A stretch of 64,000 nucleotides of DNA from Thalassobacter stenotrophicus (GCF_001458315.1 NZ_CYRX01000031.1:124001-188000), one strand, 5' to 3'. Positions 9,212 to 19,076 are shown, counted from the first letter of the stretch. Program-made: numbers and translations. Notes: generated from the sequence alone by a model not told the origin.

Positions 9212-9233
9212 GAGTATTTGTGGAACAAAGGAG
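9212..9233. repeat. Short conserved extragenic element, copy 1
   Basis: A 22-base stretch beginning GAGTATTTGTGGAAC and ending AAAGGAG is 21/22 identical to 17239-17260. Both lie within about 4-10 bases of the stop codon of a minus-strand gene and are bordered by GC-rich complementary bases. Probably a 3'-UTR element or a family of short dispersed repeats. Confidence 0.6.
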
Positions 9234-9237
9234 CGCG

Positions 9238-9975
9238 CTAAAGGCCTAGAATTGCGGCCTTTGCGAGGCTGATCCGTTTTTTGAATTCAGATTGGCCGAG
9301 GCTTCCCTCCGCGACGCGCATCGGGTTTTGAGCCGCTTGTTTCAAAAGCACCTTGACCTCCCACGCCGGAAGCAGGGCCGCGTTTTTCGCTGGTTTGAGG
9401 AGGTTCAGAGCGTGGGCCGCGAGGGTCCGAATGGCTTCGGGACGACCATCCACAAGGGGAATACGGTTTGCGGCTTCAAGCGCCGGAACTGCGCGGAACC
9501 AGTTGGCGAGGCCCAGTGCCCTGCCCCAAGCGCGAACGGCTGGTTCTTCGGAGGCGCGCGCGCCAGTAAGCCGAGCCGCTGTCCAGAGGACGCCTGCGCT
9601 TGTTTCATCGAGGTATTTTTCGAAGTGCGCCGCGTCTTCGAATGGGTCCTTGTAGATGTCCCATCTCCGGGCGGCCACAGCCAGATCGAGCGTGGCGCAT
9701 GCCTCTGCATCCAATAGCTCAGCCAGCGGTGAGACAACTTCATGACGGCGCACCGCCCCACCCGCCTCTATCTCTTCGAGCGCATCGCGCCACCATTGCA
9801 ACCGCATCTCTGCGATCATCGGTTCTTGGGTCACCCAAGGGGCGCGTGCGATTTCCACGTTGAACGCATACAGCGGGAAGAGTGTGGCCCGCAGCGCCGG
9901 CGGCGCAGCCATCGTTGCCAGAAAGCGGTCAGGATCGCCCCGTTCGACCAGTTCGGCGCAGGCCTGTAGGCTCAC
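9238..9975 (-). CDS. Squalene/phytoene synthase-like protein (NDUFAF6 type)
   Basis: 245-aa protein with the all-helical squalene/phytoene synthase fold, recognisable from LRATLFPLYAFNVEIARAPW and MRLQWWRDALEEI. Catalytic members carry two Asp-rich motifs; here the first position reads NVEIARAPWVTQEP and the second LANWFRAVPALEA, so the Mg-diphosphate Asp residues are missing. This is the pattern of the NDUFAF6/C8orf38 group, implicated in respiratory complex I assembly, rather than of a terpenoid synthase (inference). It starts with GTG overlapping the cimA stop by four bases. Confidence 0.75.
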   Translation of the reverse strand: MSLQACAELVERGDPDRFLATMAAPPALRATLFPLYAFNVEIARAPWVTQEPMIAEMRLQWWRDALEEIEAGGAVRRHEVVSPLAELLDAEACATLDLAVAARRWDIYKDPFEDAAHFEKYLDETSAGVLWTAARLTGARASEEPAVRAWGRALGLANWFRAVPALEAANRIPLVDGRPEAIRTLAAHALNLLKPAKNAALLPAWEVKVLLKQAAQNPMRVAEGSLGQSEFKKRISLAKAAILGL

Positions 9976-11579
9976 GTGTCTTGCACCAGCTTCCAGCGGA
10001 TCGCATCGACCAAGGCCTCAAAGCTCGCGTCTACTATGTTGGCCGAAACCCCCACGGTGGACCAGCGGCGGCCCTTGTCGTCTTCGCTGTCGATGATCAC
10101 ACGGGTGACAGCCTCGGTACCGCCTTGGGTTATGCGGACCTTGAAATCCACCAGTCGGATGTCTTCGATCAGGTCTTGGTAGGCGCCGAGATCCTTGGTC
10201 AAGGCCTTCGCCAGCGCGTTAACGGGGCCGCGGTCCGTGCCTTCGGCATCCATGCTTTCGCTGACGGATAGCTTTTTCTCACCGCCGACCTTTACGACCA
10301 CCACGGCCTCCGACAGGCTCACCACTTGGTCGTACTTATTTTTGCGCCGCTCAACCGTGACGCGGTAGCGCTTGACCTCAAAGAAGTCGGGGAGCTGGCC
10401 AAGAGCCTCGCGGGCGAGCAGCTCAAAACTGGCCTGTGCGGTGTCGTAGCTGTAGCCCGCATCCTCACGCGTTTTGATCCGATCGAGGATAAGCCGCAGC
10501 GCGTCCGTGTCGTCGGTCGGCAGGCCCGCGCCCTCAAGCCGTTTGCGCAAGTTCGACAGACCCGCTTGGTTTGACATCGGAATGATGCGCGCATTTCCCA
10601 CGGTTTCAGGTGGGATATGTTCATAGGTTGCGGGGTTTTTCGCAATTGCGCTCGCGTGTAGGCCCGCTTTGTGCGCGAACGCCGAGGCGCCCACATAGGC
10701 CGCTTCGCGTCTGGGCACGCGGTTAAGAATATCATCCAGTTTGCGCGAAATCCGCGTGAGGTCGGCAAGGCCATCGGTGGAAATGCCGGTGTCGAACATC
10801 TCCCTATAGGGAGATTTCAGGACCAGTGTTGGGATCAGCGCAGTCAGGTTGGCGTTTCCACAACGCTCCCCCAACCCGTTAAGCGTACCCTGGATCTGGC
10901 GCGCCCCTGCCTCAACCGCCGCCAAGCTGCCCGCAACGGCCTGTTCGGTATCGTTGTGCGTGTGGATGCCCAGATGGCTTCCGGGCACACCGGCTTCGAT
11001 GACCGCGCGGGTTACTTCCGCGATGCGGCCGGGCATTGTGCCGCCGTTCGTGTCACACAGAACGATCCAGCGCGCGCCGGCATCAAGGGCGGTGGTCGCG
11101 CAGGCAATCGCGTAGTCTGGATCAGCTGAGTAGCCGTCAAAGAAATGCTCCGCGTCGAACAGGGCCTCGCGCCCTTGGGCCGTGACATGCGCGATGGAGG
11201 CGCGGATCGCCTCAAGGTTTTCGTCAAGCGTACAGCCCAATGCCGTATCCACGTGGAATGGGTGCGTTTTGCCCACCAAGCACACCGCAGGAGTGCCTGC
11301 GTTCAACACGGCGGCCAGCACATCGTCGTTCTCCGCCGAGCGGCCAACCCGTTTGGTCATGCCAAAGGCCGTCAGGGTCGCGTGCTGTGTCTGTGCGGTT
11401 TCAAAAAACGCACTGTCTGTTGGGTTCGCTCCGGGCCAGCCGCCCTCAATATAGTCGACCCCAAGCGTGTCGAGCATGGCCGCAATCGCTTGTTTCTCAG
11501 CCGTGGAGAACTGAACGCCTTGGGTCTGCTGCCCGTCGCGCAGGGTTGTGTCATAGAGGGAGAGTTTAGCGCGGGTCAT
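9972..11579 (-). CDS. cimA: Citramalate synthase
   Basis: 535-aa enzyme of the LeuA/CimA family that condenses pyruvate and acetyl-CoA to (R)-citramalate for threonine-independent isoleucine synthesis. The catalytic domain begins LSLYDTTLRDGQQTQGV and contains DAEHFFDGY and GIHTHNDTEQAVAGSLAAVEAGARQIQGT; the C-terminal 120 residues form the LeuA dimer/regulatory domain (feedback by isoleucine in relatives). DAEHFFDGY and the QTQGV variant point to the CimA type-2 group rather than 2-isopropylmalate synthase. The ATG at 11579 has AGGGGCAGG just upstream. Downstream gene overlaps by four bases. Confidence 0.9.
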   Translation of the reverse strand: MTRAKLSLYDTTLRDGQQTQGVQFSTAEKQAIAAMLDTLGVDYIEGGWPGANPTDSAFFETAQTQHATLTAFGMTKRVGRSAENDDVLAAVLNAGTPAVCLVGKTHPFHVDTALGCTLDENLEAIRASIAHVTAQGREALFDAEHFFDGYSADPDYAIACATTALDAGARWIVLCDTNGGTMPGRIAEVTRAVIEAGVPGSHLGIHTHNDTEQAVAGSLAAVEAGARQIQGTLNGLGERCGNANLTALIPTLVLKSPYREMFDTGISTDGLADLTRISRKLDDILNRVPRREAAYVGASAFAHKAGLHASAIAKNPATYEHIPPETVGNARIIPMSNQAGLSNLRKRLEGAGLPTDDTDALRLILDRIKTREDAGYSYDTAQASFELLAREALGQLPDFFEVKRYRVTVERRKNKYDQVVSLSEAVVVVKVGGEKKLSVSESMDAEGTDRGPVNALAKALTKDLGAYQDLIEDIRLVDFKVRITQGGTEAVTRVIIDSEDDKGRRWSTVGVSANIVDASFEALVDAIRWKLVQDT

Positions 11580-11625
11580 AAGGCCTGCCCCTGTTCGGCG
11601 TTCAGTGCGGTTTGGTGGGGGTACA

Positions 11626-12993
11626 TCATACAAGTCCCTCCAACGCAGCCGGATCGAACCCCGTACCAGCAGACAAGGCCACGCCTTCCTTGCTCATCCG
11701 GACTTCAACGCCAGCGGCCAAGAGAGCCGTTTTCAATCGATCCACCTCAGTGAAATCCTTGGTCGCCATAGCCGTCGCGCGCGCCTCGGTTAGGGCGGTT
11801 TCATAAACACTCAGGTCCACGTTGTCCCAGCCCCCCAAGTCCTCGGTCAAAAGGCCCATCAAACGGGCCGACGCCAACAGAACCGCCGCGTCTCCCGCGC
11901 CCGCCAATTTGTGCAACGTCGCGATAGCCCCGGCCGTGTTCACGTCGTCACAAAGCGCTGCGATCACCTCAGGGGCCGCGGTTGCGGTGGGTTCAACGCC
12001 CGCCGTGAGCGCCCTCCACTTGCGCAACGTTTTCGCGGCATCCTCGGCTTTCCGTTCGGTCCAATCCATCGGCTTTCCGTAATGCGTGGATAGGAACACG
12101 AACCGGATCACCTCACCCGGCACGCCTTTGTCCAAAAGGTCCCGCACGGTGAAAAAGTTGCCCAAGGATTTGGACATCTTTTTGCCCTCGACCAGCAACA
12201 TCTCATTGTGCAGCCAAACCTTCGCAAAACCCGCGCCCGGATTGGCGCAGCACGATTGTGCGATCTCATTCTCATGGTGCGGGAACATCAGATCATTGCC
12301 ACCGCCATGGATATCGAAGGTCTCGCCCAATAGCTCATAGGCCATCGCCGAGCATTCGATGTGCCAACCCGGACGACCCCGGCCCCACGGGCTATCCCAA
12401 CCGGGCGTCTCGGCGTCCGACGGTTTCCAAAGGACAAAATCCATGGGGTCATCTTTGTAGGGGGCCACTTCCACCCGTGCCCCCGCGATCATGTCGTCCA
12501 CAGACCGCCCCGAGAGCCGTCCATAGTCACTATAGCTTGCGACCCGAAACAGCACGTGCCCCTCAGCCGCATAGGCATGGTCTTTGGCGATCAAATCTTC
12601 GATCATCGCCACCATCTGCGGGATATACTGCGTGGCCCGTGGCATATGCGTGGGTTCCAACGCGCCAAGCGCCCCCATATCGTCCAGATACCAGCCGATC
12701 GTCTCATCGGTGATGTCGCCGATCGCCCGGCCCGATTGCGCTGCACGGGCGTTAATCTTGTCGTCTACGTCAGTGAAATTCCGCACATAGGTGACATGAT
12801 CCGCACCATAAACCTCTTGGAACAAACGGAAAAGCACGTCGAACAGGATCACGTTGCGCGCGTTGCCAAGGTGGGCGCGGTCATAGACCGTGGGGCCGCA
12901 CAGATACATGCTCACTTCGCCGGGCGTTACCGGGTCAAAGGGCTCAACTTTGCGCGTGAGCGAGTTGCGCAAACGGATCTGGGGCGCCGTCAT
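11626..12993 (-). CDS. cysS: Cysteinyl-tRNA synthetase
   Basis: 455-aa class I aminoacyl-tRNA synthetase charging tRNA-Cys. It carries the zinc Cys in [19 protein letters not shown], with the HIGH-like HLGN, the WHIECSAM zinc/substrate segment, the HHENEIAQ histidines and the KMSKSLGNF signature. AAGGAGA lies seven bases before the ATG. Length is normal. It lies upstream of cimA with a 46-base gap, probably one transcript. Confidence 0.96.
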   Translation of the reverse strand: MTAPQIRLRNSLTRKVEPFDPVTPGEVSMYLCGPTVYDRAHLGNARNVILFDVLFRLFQEVYGADHVTYVRNFTDVDDKINARAAQSGRAIGDITDETIGWYLDDMGALGALEPTHMPRATQYIPQMVAMIEDLIAKDHAYAAEGHVLFRVASYSDYGRLSGRSVDDMIAGARVEVAPYKDDPMDFVLWKPSDAETPGWDSPWGRGRPGWHIECSAMAYELLGETFDIHGGGNDLMFPHHENEIAQSCCANPGAGFAKVWLHNEMLLVEGKKMSKSLGNFFTVRDLLDKGVPGEVIRFVFLSTHYGKPMDWTERKAEDAAKTLRKWRALTAGVEPTATAAPEVIAALCDDVNTAGAIATLHKLAGAGDAAVLLASARLMGLLTEDLGGWDNVDLSVYETALTEARATAMATKDFTEVDRLKTALLAAGVEVRMSKEGVALSAGTGFDPAALEGLV

Positions 12994-13148
12994 GGCCGGA
13001 TCTCCTTGTCAGGGGCGAGCACATCTACCCGCCTGCCGCGCTCGGTTATCAGGTTGCGCTGCATCTTGAAACCCGCCGCCCGCATCCACCGCCCAGATCG
13101 CGTTGAAAAAGGTTTGCAAATCACTAATTCTCCAATAGGTTGTATTTC

Positions 13149-13499
13149 ATGCTTGCTGCTGACGTAGATACACATTGTGCGAGCCTACGGGGCACCACGT
13201 TAGACTTCCCTTTCGGGCCCGAAATTAAGGTCTGGAAAGTCGGGAGCAAAATGTTTGCGGCCTATGCTACAGACGGCTCTGGAATCTCCGTAAAATGCCG
13301 AACAGCCCACAGCGCCTCGGTCCTGATTGAATTGGGCAAAGCAACCCAACCGCCCTACCTGCGTGAGGGTGGATGGGTCATGATTGGGTGGAATCGCCCC
13401 CGAAGTGAGATCATGGATCGAGTGACCACATCCTATGAGGTCGTACTCTCGACCCTCTCGCCTGCGCGGCGGCTCAGCGCGGGCAGCGCCGAGCGTTAA
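13149..13499 (+). CDS. MmcQ/YjbR family DNA-binding-like protein
   Basis: 116-aa protein of the MmcQ/YjbR (DUF419) family, which has a CyaY-like or double-wing fold. Diagnostic segments are DFPFGPEIKVWKVGSKMFAAY near the N-terminus, the SVKC strand and PPYLREGGWVMI. The ATG at 13149 has AATAGG nine bases upstream. Function unknown; relatives were proposed to bind DNA, but direct evidence is thin. Divergent from cysS. Confidence 0.78.
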   Translation: MLAADVDTHCASLRGTTLDFPFGPEIKVWKVGSKMFAAYATDGSGISVKCRTAHSASVLIELGKATQPPYLREGGWVMIGWNRPRSEIMDRVTTSYEVVLSTLSPARRLSAGSAER

Positions 13500-13573
13500 C
13501 ACCCCGTAGTGCGGTTTGACATGGGCGCGATCCCATGGCTTGGTGCGACCAAATCACAGTGGGGGACGCCGCA

Positions 13574-14761
13574 ATGAATGTATCACACAGGTTGAGTGGA
13601 TTGACCGGCGGCGGCTCCGACGGGTGGGATGTGTTCTACAAAGCACGCGCCATGAAGGCCGCAGGCACGCCCGTGGTTGAGCTGACCATCGGAGAGCATG
13701 ACATTCGCACCAGCCCTGCGATCTTGGACGAAATGCACAGGGCCGCCCGTGCGGGCCACACAGGCTATGCCGCCGTGCCCGGCATCCCCGATTTGCGCGC
13801 CACCGTCGCCGCCCGTGTCCAAGCCCGTACAGGCGTCCCAACCGGACCACAAAACGTTGTCATCACCCCCGGCGGGCAATCCGCACTGTTTGCCGCACAT
13901 ATGGCCGCGCTCGACCCCGGTGAACGCGCGCTTTACCTTGACCCGTATTACGCGACCTACCCCGGCACGATCCGGGGCGCCGGTGGTGTGGCCGTATCCG
14001 TTCCCACCCAGTCGGAGGCCGATTTCCAACCCACACGCGCGGCCCTTGATGCTGCATTAGGCGACGCTCCAGCCCGCAGCCTGCTAATCAACACGCCCAA
14101 CAACCCCACAGGCGTGATCTATGGCGCCGAAACACTTGGCATCATTGCCGATTTCACCTGTGCCAACGACATGTGGCTGATTTCGGATGAGGTCTATGAC
14201 ACCCAAGTCTGGGACGGCGCGCACCTGTCACCCCGCGCCCTGCCCGGTATGGCGGAACGGACCTTGGTGGTCGGTTCAATGTCCAAGAGCCATGCGATGA
14301 CCGGCTCTCGGGTCGGGTGGTTGGTGGGGCCCGAAGACATCATCGCCCACCTCATCAACCTATCGACCCACACGACCTATGGCGTGCCGGGTTTCTTGCA
14401 GGACGCAGCTCTGTGGGCCTTGCGCCAAGGGGATGCGTTTGAGGCTGAAATCGCTGCACCCTTCCGGCGCCGCCGCGATCAAACGCTGGTCCAGATCAAC
14501 GCCCAAGATATCGTGCGCGCCCTGCCTTCTGGGGGGGCGATGTATCTAATGTTGGATGTCCGTGCCACGGGCCTGAGCGGTGAGGCGTTTGCCGATGCCT
14601 TGCTCGACGCCCATCACATCGCGACCATGCCCGGCGAAAGCTTTGGCGCATCGGCCGCTGGCCACATCCGGCTGGCGCTGACGGTGGATGATGCGGCCCT
14701 GCGTTCAGCGGTCGAAACGCTTTTGCAGTTCGCAGCGCATCTCGCCTCTAAGGCGGCCTAG
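13574..14761 (+). CDS. Class I/II pyridoxal-phosphate aminotransferase
   Basis: 395-aa fold-type I PLP enzyme of the aspartate aminotransferase superfamily. NNPTGVIYG, the SDEVYD Asp-Tyr pair and the Schiff-base Lys in SMSKSHAMTGSRVGW are all present, with the terminal substrate Arg in AAGHIRLAL. Exact amino-donor is not readable; relatives in this group transfer amino groups from aromatic or dicarboxylic amino acids. ATG chosen at 13574 with GGGGGA nine bases upstream. It precedes the MttB-like gene on the same strand, 242 bases away. Confidence 0.86.
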   Translation: MNVSHRLSGLTGGGSDGWDVFYKARAMKAAGTPVVELTIGEHDIRTSPAILDEMHRAARAGHTGYAAVPGIPDLRATVAARVQARTGVPTGPQNVVITPGGQSALFAAHMAALDPGERALYLDPYYATYPGTIRGAGGVAVSVPTQSEADFQPTRAALDAALGDAPARSLLINTPNNPTGVIYGAETLGIIADFTCANDMWLISDEVYDTQVWDGAHLSPRALPGMAERTLVVGSMSKSHAMTGSRVGWLVGPEDIIAHLINLSTHTTYGVPGFLQDAALWALRQGDAFEAEIAAPFRRRRDQTLVQINAQDIVRALPSGGAMYLMLDVRATGLSGEAFADALLDAHHIATMPGESFGASAAGHIRLALTVDDAALRSAVETLLQFAAHLASKAA

Positions 14762-14851
14762 CCCCACAGCGTATCCGCCTTTGAGGTCTGAAAACGACAC
14801 TTTGTCGCTTCCAAGCGCGCGGAACGGGGAATCGCGTGCATAGCTGGCACC

Positions 14852-14965
14852 ATGAGCCGCAAGAAAAAACACCACCGCGACAATGATTGGAAGATCGCGC
14901 TTGTGAGCCGCACCATCGGTGCGGATCGGGGACGTGCGGCGCGGGGCAGACCGACCAAAGGCTGA
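14852..14965 (+). CDS. Possible 37-aa basic small protein
   Basis: An ATG-TGA frame of 37 codons encodes a very basic peptide starting MSRKKKHHRD and ending RGRPTKG, in the 242-base gap between the aminotransferase and MttB genes. Lys, Arg and His make up nearly 40 percent of it. No good ribosome-binding site is seen, so it may be a chance ORF; it is listed because no other feature fills the gap. Confidence 0.22.
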   Translation: MSRKKKHHRDNDWKIALVSRTIGADRGRAARGRPTKG

Positions 14966-15003
14966 TCACCCTTTCCTGCCCTTACTCCAGATCGAGATCA
15001 AAC

Positions 15004-16554
15004 ATGAATGCAGAACCCAAACGGCGCAGTCCGCGCGCCGGTGGCCGCGCCGCGCGTCATGCGCTGCGTGCAGCCCCTCTTGCGGCCGATGTGACACCCG
15101 TTCGCGCCGGATTGCCCGGCGGCACGTTCAACCCGCTCAGCCAAGATGACATACTTGCCATCCATGAGGCCGCACTTACAGCGCTCGAAGAAATCGGCCT
15201 CGCGGATGCGCCCCCCTCGGGGGTGGAGATCATGACCCGCGCAGGTGCCACACTGGGCGAAGACAAACGCCTGCGGTTCCCACGCGCGCTGGTCATGCAA
15301 TCGCTGGAATTGGCCGCACGTGAGATCACATTGCAAGGACGCGACCCGGCCCACGATTTGCACCTAAGTGGTAGCAAAGTGCACTACGGCACAGCCGGGG
15401 CCGCGGTTCATATGGTGGACGTTGAAACCGGCACCTACCGCGAAAGCACCTTACAGGACCTTTACGACGCGGCTCGTATTGCGGACCGTTTGGATAACGT
15501 CCACTTTTTGCAACGCCCCATGGTCCCGCGCGACATCCCGGACGCACAGGAGATGGACCTCAACACCCTGTATGCCTGCGTTTCGGGCACAACCAAGCAC
15601 ATCGGCACCTCATTTGTGGATGCCGTCACCGTGCCCATGTGCCTCGAATTTCTGCGTGAGGTGGCGGGCAGTGATGAGGCCTGGCGCGCGCGGCCATTTG
15701 TGTCAAACTCGAACTGTTTTGTCGTCCCACCTATGAAGTTCGCCACCGAAAGCTGCCTTGTGATGGAGGCCTGTATCGGGGCGGGCATGCCGGTACTGCT
15801 TCTATCGGCCGGTCAAGCGGGTGCGACAGCCCCTGCCCCCATCGCAGGTGCCATTGTCCAGGCCGTGGCTGAGTGCCTTGCGGGCGTTGTCTATGTCAAC
15901 GCGATGGCACCGGGGCATCCGGCTATTTTTGGCACGTGGCCATTTGTGTCTGATTTGCGCACGGGCGCGATGTCGGGCGGTTCGGGCGAGCAAGCGCTGT
16001 TGACCGCAGGTTGCGCACAGATGCACCGCTTTTACGGGCTTCCCGGAGGTGCCGCGGCCGGCATTGCCGATGCCAAGCTGCCCGACATGCAAGCTGGATG
16101 GGAACAAGGGATATCGAACACACTTGCAGGGCTCGCCGGTTTGAACATGGTCTATGAAGCGGCAGGCATGCACGCCTCTCTTCTTGGGTTCTGCCTTGAG
16201 AGCCTCATTTTGGGCGATGACCTGATCGGGCAAGCCCTCAGGTGTGTGCGTGGGATTGAGGTTAACTCTGACACTCTCGCGCTGGACACGATGCGCAGCA
16301 CCTGCCTTGGCGGGCCGGGTCATTACCTCGGGACAGATCAAACCCTGAGGTTGATGCAGACCGAGTTCATTTACCCCGCGCTGGCGGACCGAAGCTCCCC
16401 CAAGGAATGGGAGGAAAACGGCCGCCCCGAGTTGCTCAAGAAAGCCACAGCACGCAAGGAGGAGATCCTTAGCCAGCGGTCAAATGCGGTGTTCGATGCA
16501 GGATTGGACGCCCGCCTGCGCGCCCGGTTCCCGGTCAAACTGCCTGTCCAATAG
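15004..16554 (+). CDS. Trimethylamine methyltransferase family protein (non-pyrrolysine MttB homologue)
   Basis: 516-aa TIM-barrel protein of the MttB superfamily, which moves methyl groups from quaternary amines to a corrinoid protein. Conserved stretches include GAAVHMVDVETG, the FVSNSNCFVVPPMKF centre and GGSGEQALLTAGCAQM. There is no in-frame amber codon, so it is a non-pyrrolysine member like the glycine/proline betaine demethylases (MtgB, MtpB). The N-terminus is Arg/Ala-rich. No gene for a corrinoid protein (MtbC-like) or MtvA-type partner is adjacent, so the acceptor must be encoded elsewhere. Substrate not readable. Start at 15004 with GAG upstream. Confidence 0.86.
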   Translation: MNAEPKRRSPRAGGRAARHALRAAPLAADVTPVRAGLPGGTFNPLSQDDILAIHEAALTALEEIGLADAPPSGVEIMTRAGATLGEDKRLRFPRALVMQSLELAAREITLQGRDPAHDLHLSGSKVHYGTAGAAVHMVDVETGTYRESTLQDLYDAARIADRLDNVHFLQRPMVPRDIPDAQEMDLNTLYACVSGTTKHIGTSFVDAVTVPMCLEFLREVAGSDEAWRARPFVSNSNCFVVPPMKFATESCLVMEACIGAGMPVLLLSAGQAGATAPAPIAGAIVQAVAECLAGVVYVNAMAPGHPAIFGTWPFVSDLRTGAMSGGSGEQALLTAGCAQMHRFYGLPGGAAAGIADAKLPDMQAGWEQGISNTLAGLAGLNMVYEAAGMHASLLGFCLESLILGDDLIGQALRCVRGIEVNSDTLALDTMRSTCLGGPGHYLGTDQTLRLMQTEFIYPALADRSSPKEWEENGRPELLKKATARKEEILSQRSNAVFDAGLDARLRARFPVKLPVQ

Positions 16555-16557
16555 ACC

Positions 16558-17199
16558 TTAGGCCGTGAGGCTTGCCGCCTCACGTGCCAAAGCCTCGATC
16601 CCGGCCCAATCCCGCGCCGCAATAGCGGAGGCAGGAGCGACCCAAGAGCCACCAACACAGACCACGTTGGGCAGCGCCAAGTAGCTGCCCGCGTTCTGCG
16701 GAGACACACCACCCGTGGGGCAAAAGGTGATTTGTGGCAGCGGGCTGGCCAGTGATTTCAGCGCAGGGGCACCGCCCGCAGCCTCAGCAGGGAAGAACTT
16801 GAGCATGTCATAGCCCTGCTCCAGCAAGGCCATCGCTTCTGTTGCCGTGGCCGCGCCGGGCAAGAGCGGCAGGCCGTATTCTTGGCAGGCCGCCAAGAGA
16901 TGAGGTGTGGCCCCCGGCGAGACACCAAACTGCGCGCCTGCTTCTTTGGCGGCTTTTACATCCGCCGCCGTCAGGAGCGTGCCGGCCCCGACGATCCCGC
17001 CTTCAACCTGCGCCATCTCACGGATCGCGTCGAGAGCCGCATCTGTGCGCAATGTGACCTCAAGTGCGGGCAAGCCGCCGGCCACCAACGCCCGCGCCAG
17101 ATCAGCTGCCGTGCTTGCATCATCCAAAACGAGCACAGGCACGACGGGGGCTGCGGCGCAGATGGCACGTGTGGCGGAGGATTGTTCGAGAGGGGTCAT
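16558..17199 (-). CDS. eda: 2-keto-3-deoxy-6-phosphogluconate aldolase
   Basis: 213-aa class I aldolase that splits KDPG to pyruvate and glyceraldehyde 3-phosphate in the Entner-Doudoroff pathway. Catalytic Glu47 (LEVTLRT) and Schiff-base Lys134 (DMLKFFPAE) are both present, with GAGTLL and CPTGGVSPQN for phosphate binding. It lies 71 bases downstream of edd on the same strand; the gap holds a short conserved repeat. Converges with the MttB gene. Confidence 0.95.
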   Translation of the reverse strand: MTPLEQSSATRAICAAAPVVPVLVLDDASTAADLARALVAGGLPALEVTLRTDAALDAIREMAQVEGGIVGAGTLLTAADVKAAKEAGAQFGVSPGATPHLLAACQEYGLPLLPGAATATEAMALLEQGYDMLKFFPAEAAGGAPALKSLASPLPQITFCPTGGVSPQNAGSYLALPNVVCVGGSWVAPASAIAARDWAGIEALAREAASLTA

Positions 17200-17238
17200 A
17201 GTGTGGTCCTGTGTTGAGAGGTCGGGTGCCTCCGGCGG

Positions 17239-17260
17239 GAGTATTTGGGGAACAAAGGAG
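17239..17260. repeat. Short conserved extragenic element, copy 2 (edd-eda gap)
   Basis: Second copy of the 22-base element at 9212, here starting 10 bases after the edd stop on the minus strand. GCCTCC and GGAGGC flank it so that it would sit in the loop of a hairpin. It could stabilise the edd transcript end or tune eda expression. Confidence 0.6.
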
Positions 17261-17270
17261 GCGGAGCGTG

Positions 17271-19076
17271 CTAGACGACCACACCTGCGCCCGTGTCGGC
17301 GCTGCCAGCGGTTTGGCGAAAGATGTCAAACAGCTCCCGCCCGATGCCGGATTGATTTGCGGTAAGGTCGGGATGCTTGATCGGACGATCCGTGACACCG
17401 GGTGTCAGCACTTCGAGGATGCCATTGGTGGCATCGACACGTACAATGTCGCCATCCTGGACTTGCGCGATCACGCCCCCATCAAGCGCCTCGGGCGAGA
17501 CGTGAATGGCGGACGCGATTTTGCCTGATGCGCCCGACATCCGAGCATCCGTCACGAGGGCCACGCGCTGGCCGCGCCCTTGGAGGATCGAGAGCACCGG
17601 GGTCAGCCCGTGCAGTTCGGGCATGCCATTGGCTTTGGGGCCTTGGTAGCGGACGACAATCACAACATCGTCGGTCAACGTGCCCGCCTTGAAGGCGGCT
17701 TTGACTTGTTCTTGGTCCTCAAAAACCCGCGCCGGGGCCTCAAGGCTGTGGTAGGCCGGGTCGACAGCGGAGACCTTCATCACCCCGCGCCCTAGGTTGC
17801 CCGAAAGCTGTTTGAGGCCGCCCGAGGGCTGGAAAGCCTCTGACGCGGAACGGAGGATTTTGGAATTGAGTGTGGCGCGAGGCCCCGGTTCCCAGTTGAC
17901 GCGGTCACCACTGAGTTTCGGCTCAGTGGCATAGTTGGACAGGCCCGCGCCCGCGACTGTTTTGACGTCCTCATGCAGATGGCCAGTCTCGAGTAGATCG
18001 TGGATAATGTAGGCCAGCCCGCCCGCCGCGTGGAAGTGGTTCACGTCCGCGAGACCGTTGGGATAGACCCGCGCCATAAGGGGCGTTGCCTCTGAGATAT
18101 CCGCGAAATCTTGGAGATCGATTATGACACCTGCCGCACGCGCCATTGCGATCATGTGAATCACAAGGTTCGTTGAGCCGCCCGTCGCCATCAGGCCCAC
18201 AAGGCCGTTCACGATCGCCTTTTCGTCGAGGATATCGCACACGGGCGTGTAGGCATTGCCAAGGCCCGTGATCGCAGCCGCGCGCTCGGTTGCAGCATCC
18301 GTCAACGCGTCACGCAGCGGTGTGCCGGGGTTGATAAAGGAGGCACCGGGCATATGTAGACCGATGAACTCCATCAGCATTTGGTTTGAATTCGCGGTAC
18401 CGTAGAACGTGCAAGTTCCGGGGCCGTGATAGCTATCCATCTCGGCCTTCATCAGCGTGGCGCGATCAATCTCGCCCTTTGCGAATTGCTGACGGATCAT
18501 GGCTTTTTCGTCGTTCGGTAGGCCCGAGACCATTGGCCCTGCAGGCACAAAGATGCCCGGCAGATAACCAAAGGTTGCAGCCCCGATAATCAGACCTGGG
18601 ACGATCTTGTCACAGACCCCAAGGTAAAGTGCCGCATCAAAGGTGTTGTGCGTAAGTGCGACCCCCGTCGCCAAGGCAATCACATCGCGTGAAAAGAGCG
18701 AAAGCTCCATCCCGACCTGCCCTTGTGTGACGCCGTCGCACATCGCGGGAACACCGCCCGCTATCTGCGCGGTGGCGCCGACCTTGCGGGCGGCGTCCTT
18801 GATGCGATCTGGATAGTCTTTGAACGGTTGGTGCGCAGAGAGCATATCATTGTAGGCCGTCACGATCCCGATGTTGGGCGCACGCTCTGCGACCAGCGCG
18901 TCCTTGTCGTCGCCCATCGCGGCGTAGGCGTGGGCTTGGTTCGAGCAGGACAGATGCGCGCGACGCGGGCCATCTTCGGCGGCGCGGCGCATCCGATCCA
19001 AGTATTGGCTCCGGGCGGATTTGGAACGTGCCACAACACGCTCGGTAATGGCGGCAATTGTGTCGTTAACAGGCAT
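17271..19076 (-). CDS. edd: 6-phosphogluconate dehydratase
   Basis: 601-aa dehydratase of the IlvD/Edd family converting 6-phosphogluconate to KDPG. Fe-S cysteines are in the MCDGVTQGQ and [15 protein letters not shown] motifs, plus [21 protein letters not shown] near the C-terminus is the family signature. The ATG at 19076 has GAGGAG five to ten bases upstream and was preferred to a non-ATG start nine codons earlier. Its promoter region contains a perfect GTTAGCGCTAAC palindrome 36 bases before the start, pointing to LacI-family control of edd-eda. Confidence 0.95.
   Translation of the reverse strand: MPVNDTIAAITERVVARSKSARSQYLDRMRRAAEDGPRRAHLSCSNQAHAYAAMGDDKDALVAERAPNIGIVTAYNDMLSAHQPFKDYPDRIKDAARKVGATAQIAGGVPAMCDGVTQGQVGMELSLFSRDVIALATGVALTHNTFDAALYLGVCDKIVPGLIIGAATFGYLPGIFVPAGPMVSGLPNDEKAMIRQQFAKGEIDRATLMKAEMDSYHGPGTCTFYGTANSNQMLMEFIGLHMPGASFINPGTPLRDALTDAATERAAAITGLGNAYTPVCDILDEKAIVNGLVGLMATGGSTNLVIHMIAMARAAGVIIDLQDFADISEATPLMARVYPNGLADVNHFHAAGGLAYIIHDLLETGHLHEDVKTVAGAGLSNYATEPKLSGDRVNWEPGPRATLNSKILRSASEAFQPSGGLKQLSGNLGRGVMKVSAVDPAYHSLEAPARVFEDQEQVKAAFKAGTLTDDVVIVVRYQGPKANGMPELHGLTPVLSILQGRGQRVALVTDARMSGASGKIASAIHVSPEALDGGVIAQVQDGDIVRVDATNGILEVLTPGVTDRPIKHPDLTANQSGIGRELFDIFRQTAGSADTGAGVVV

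Noticed and set aside
12990-13175. 61-aa minus-strand ORF overlapping the cysS start by four bases
   Set aside because: It overlaps the YjbR gene, has a weak ribosome-binding site, and cysS has its own strong one; no recognisable domain.
14748-14969. 73-aa minus-strand ORF before the MttB gene
   Set aside because: Overlaps the aminotransferase end and has no ribosome-binding site or domain.
15004-16554. Pyrrolysine-dependent trimethylamine methyltransferase
   Set aside because: No in-frame TAG and the sequence follows the non-Pyl branch.
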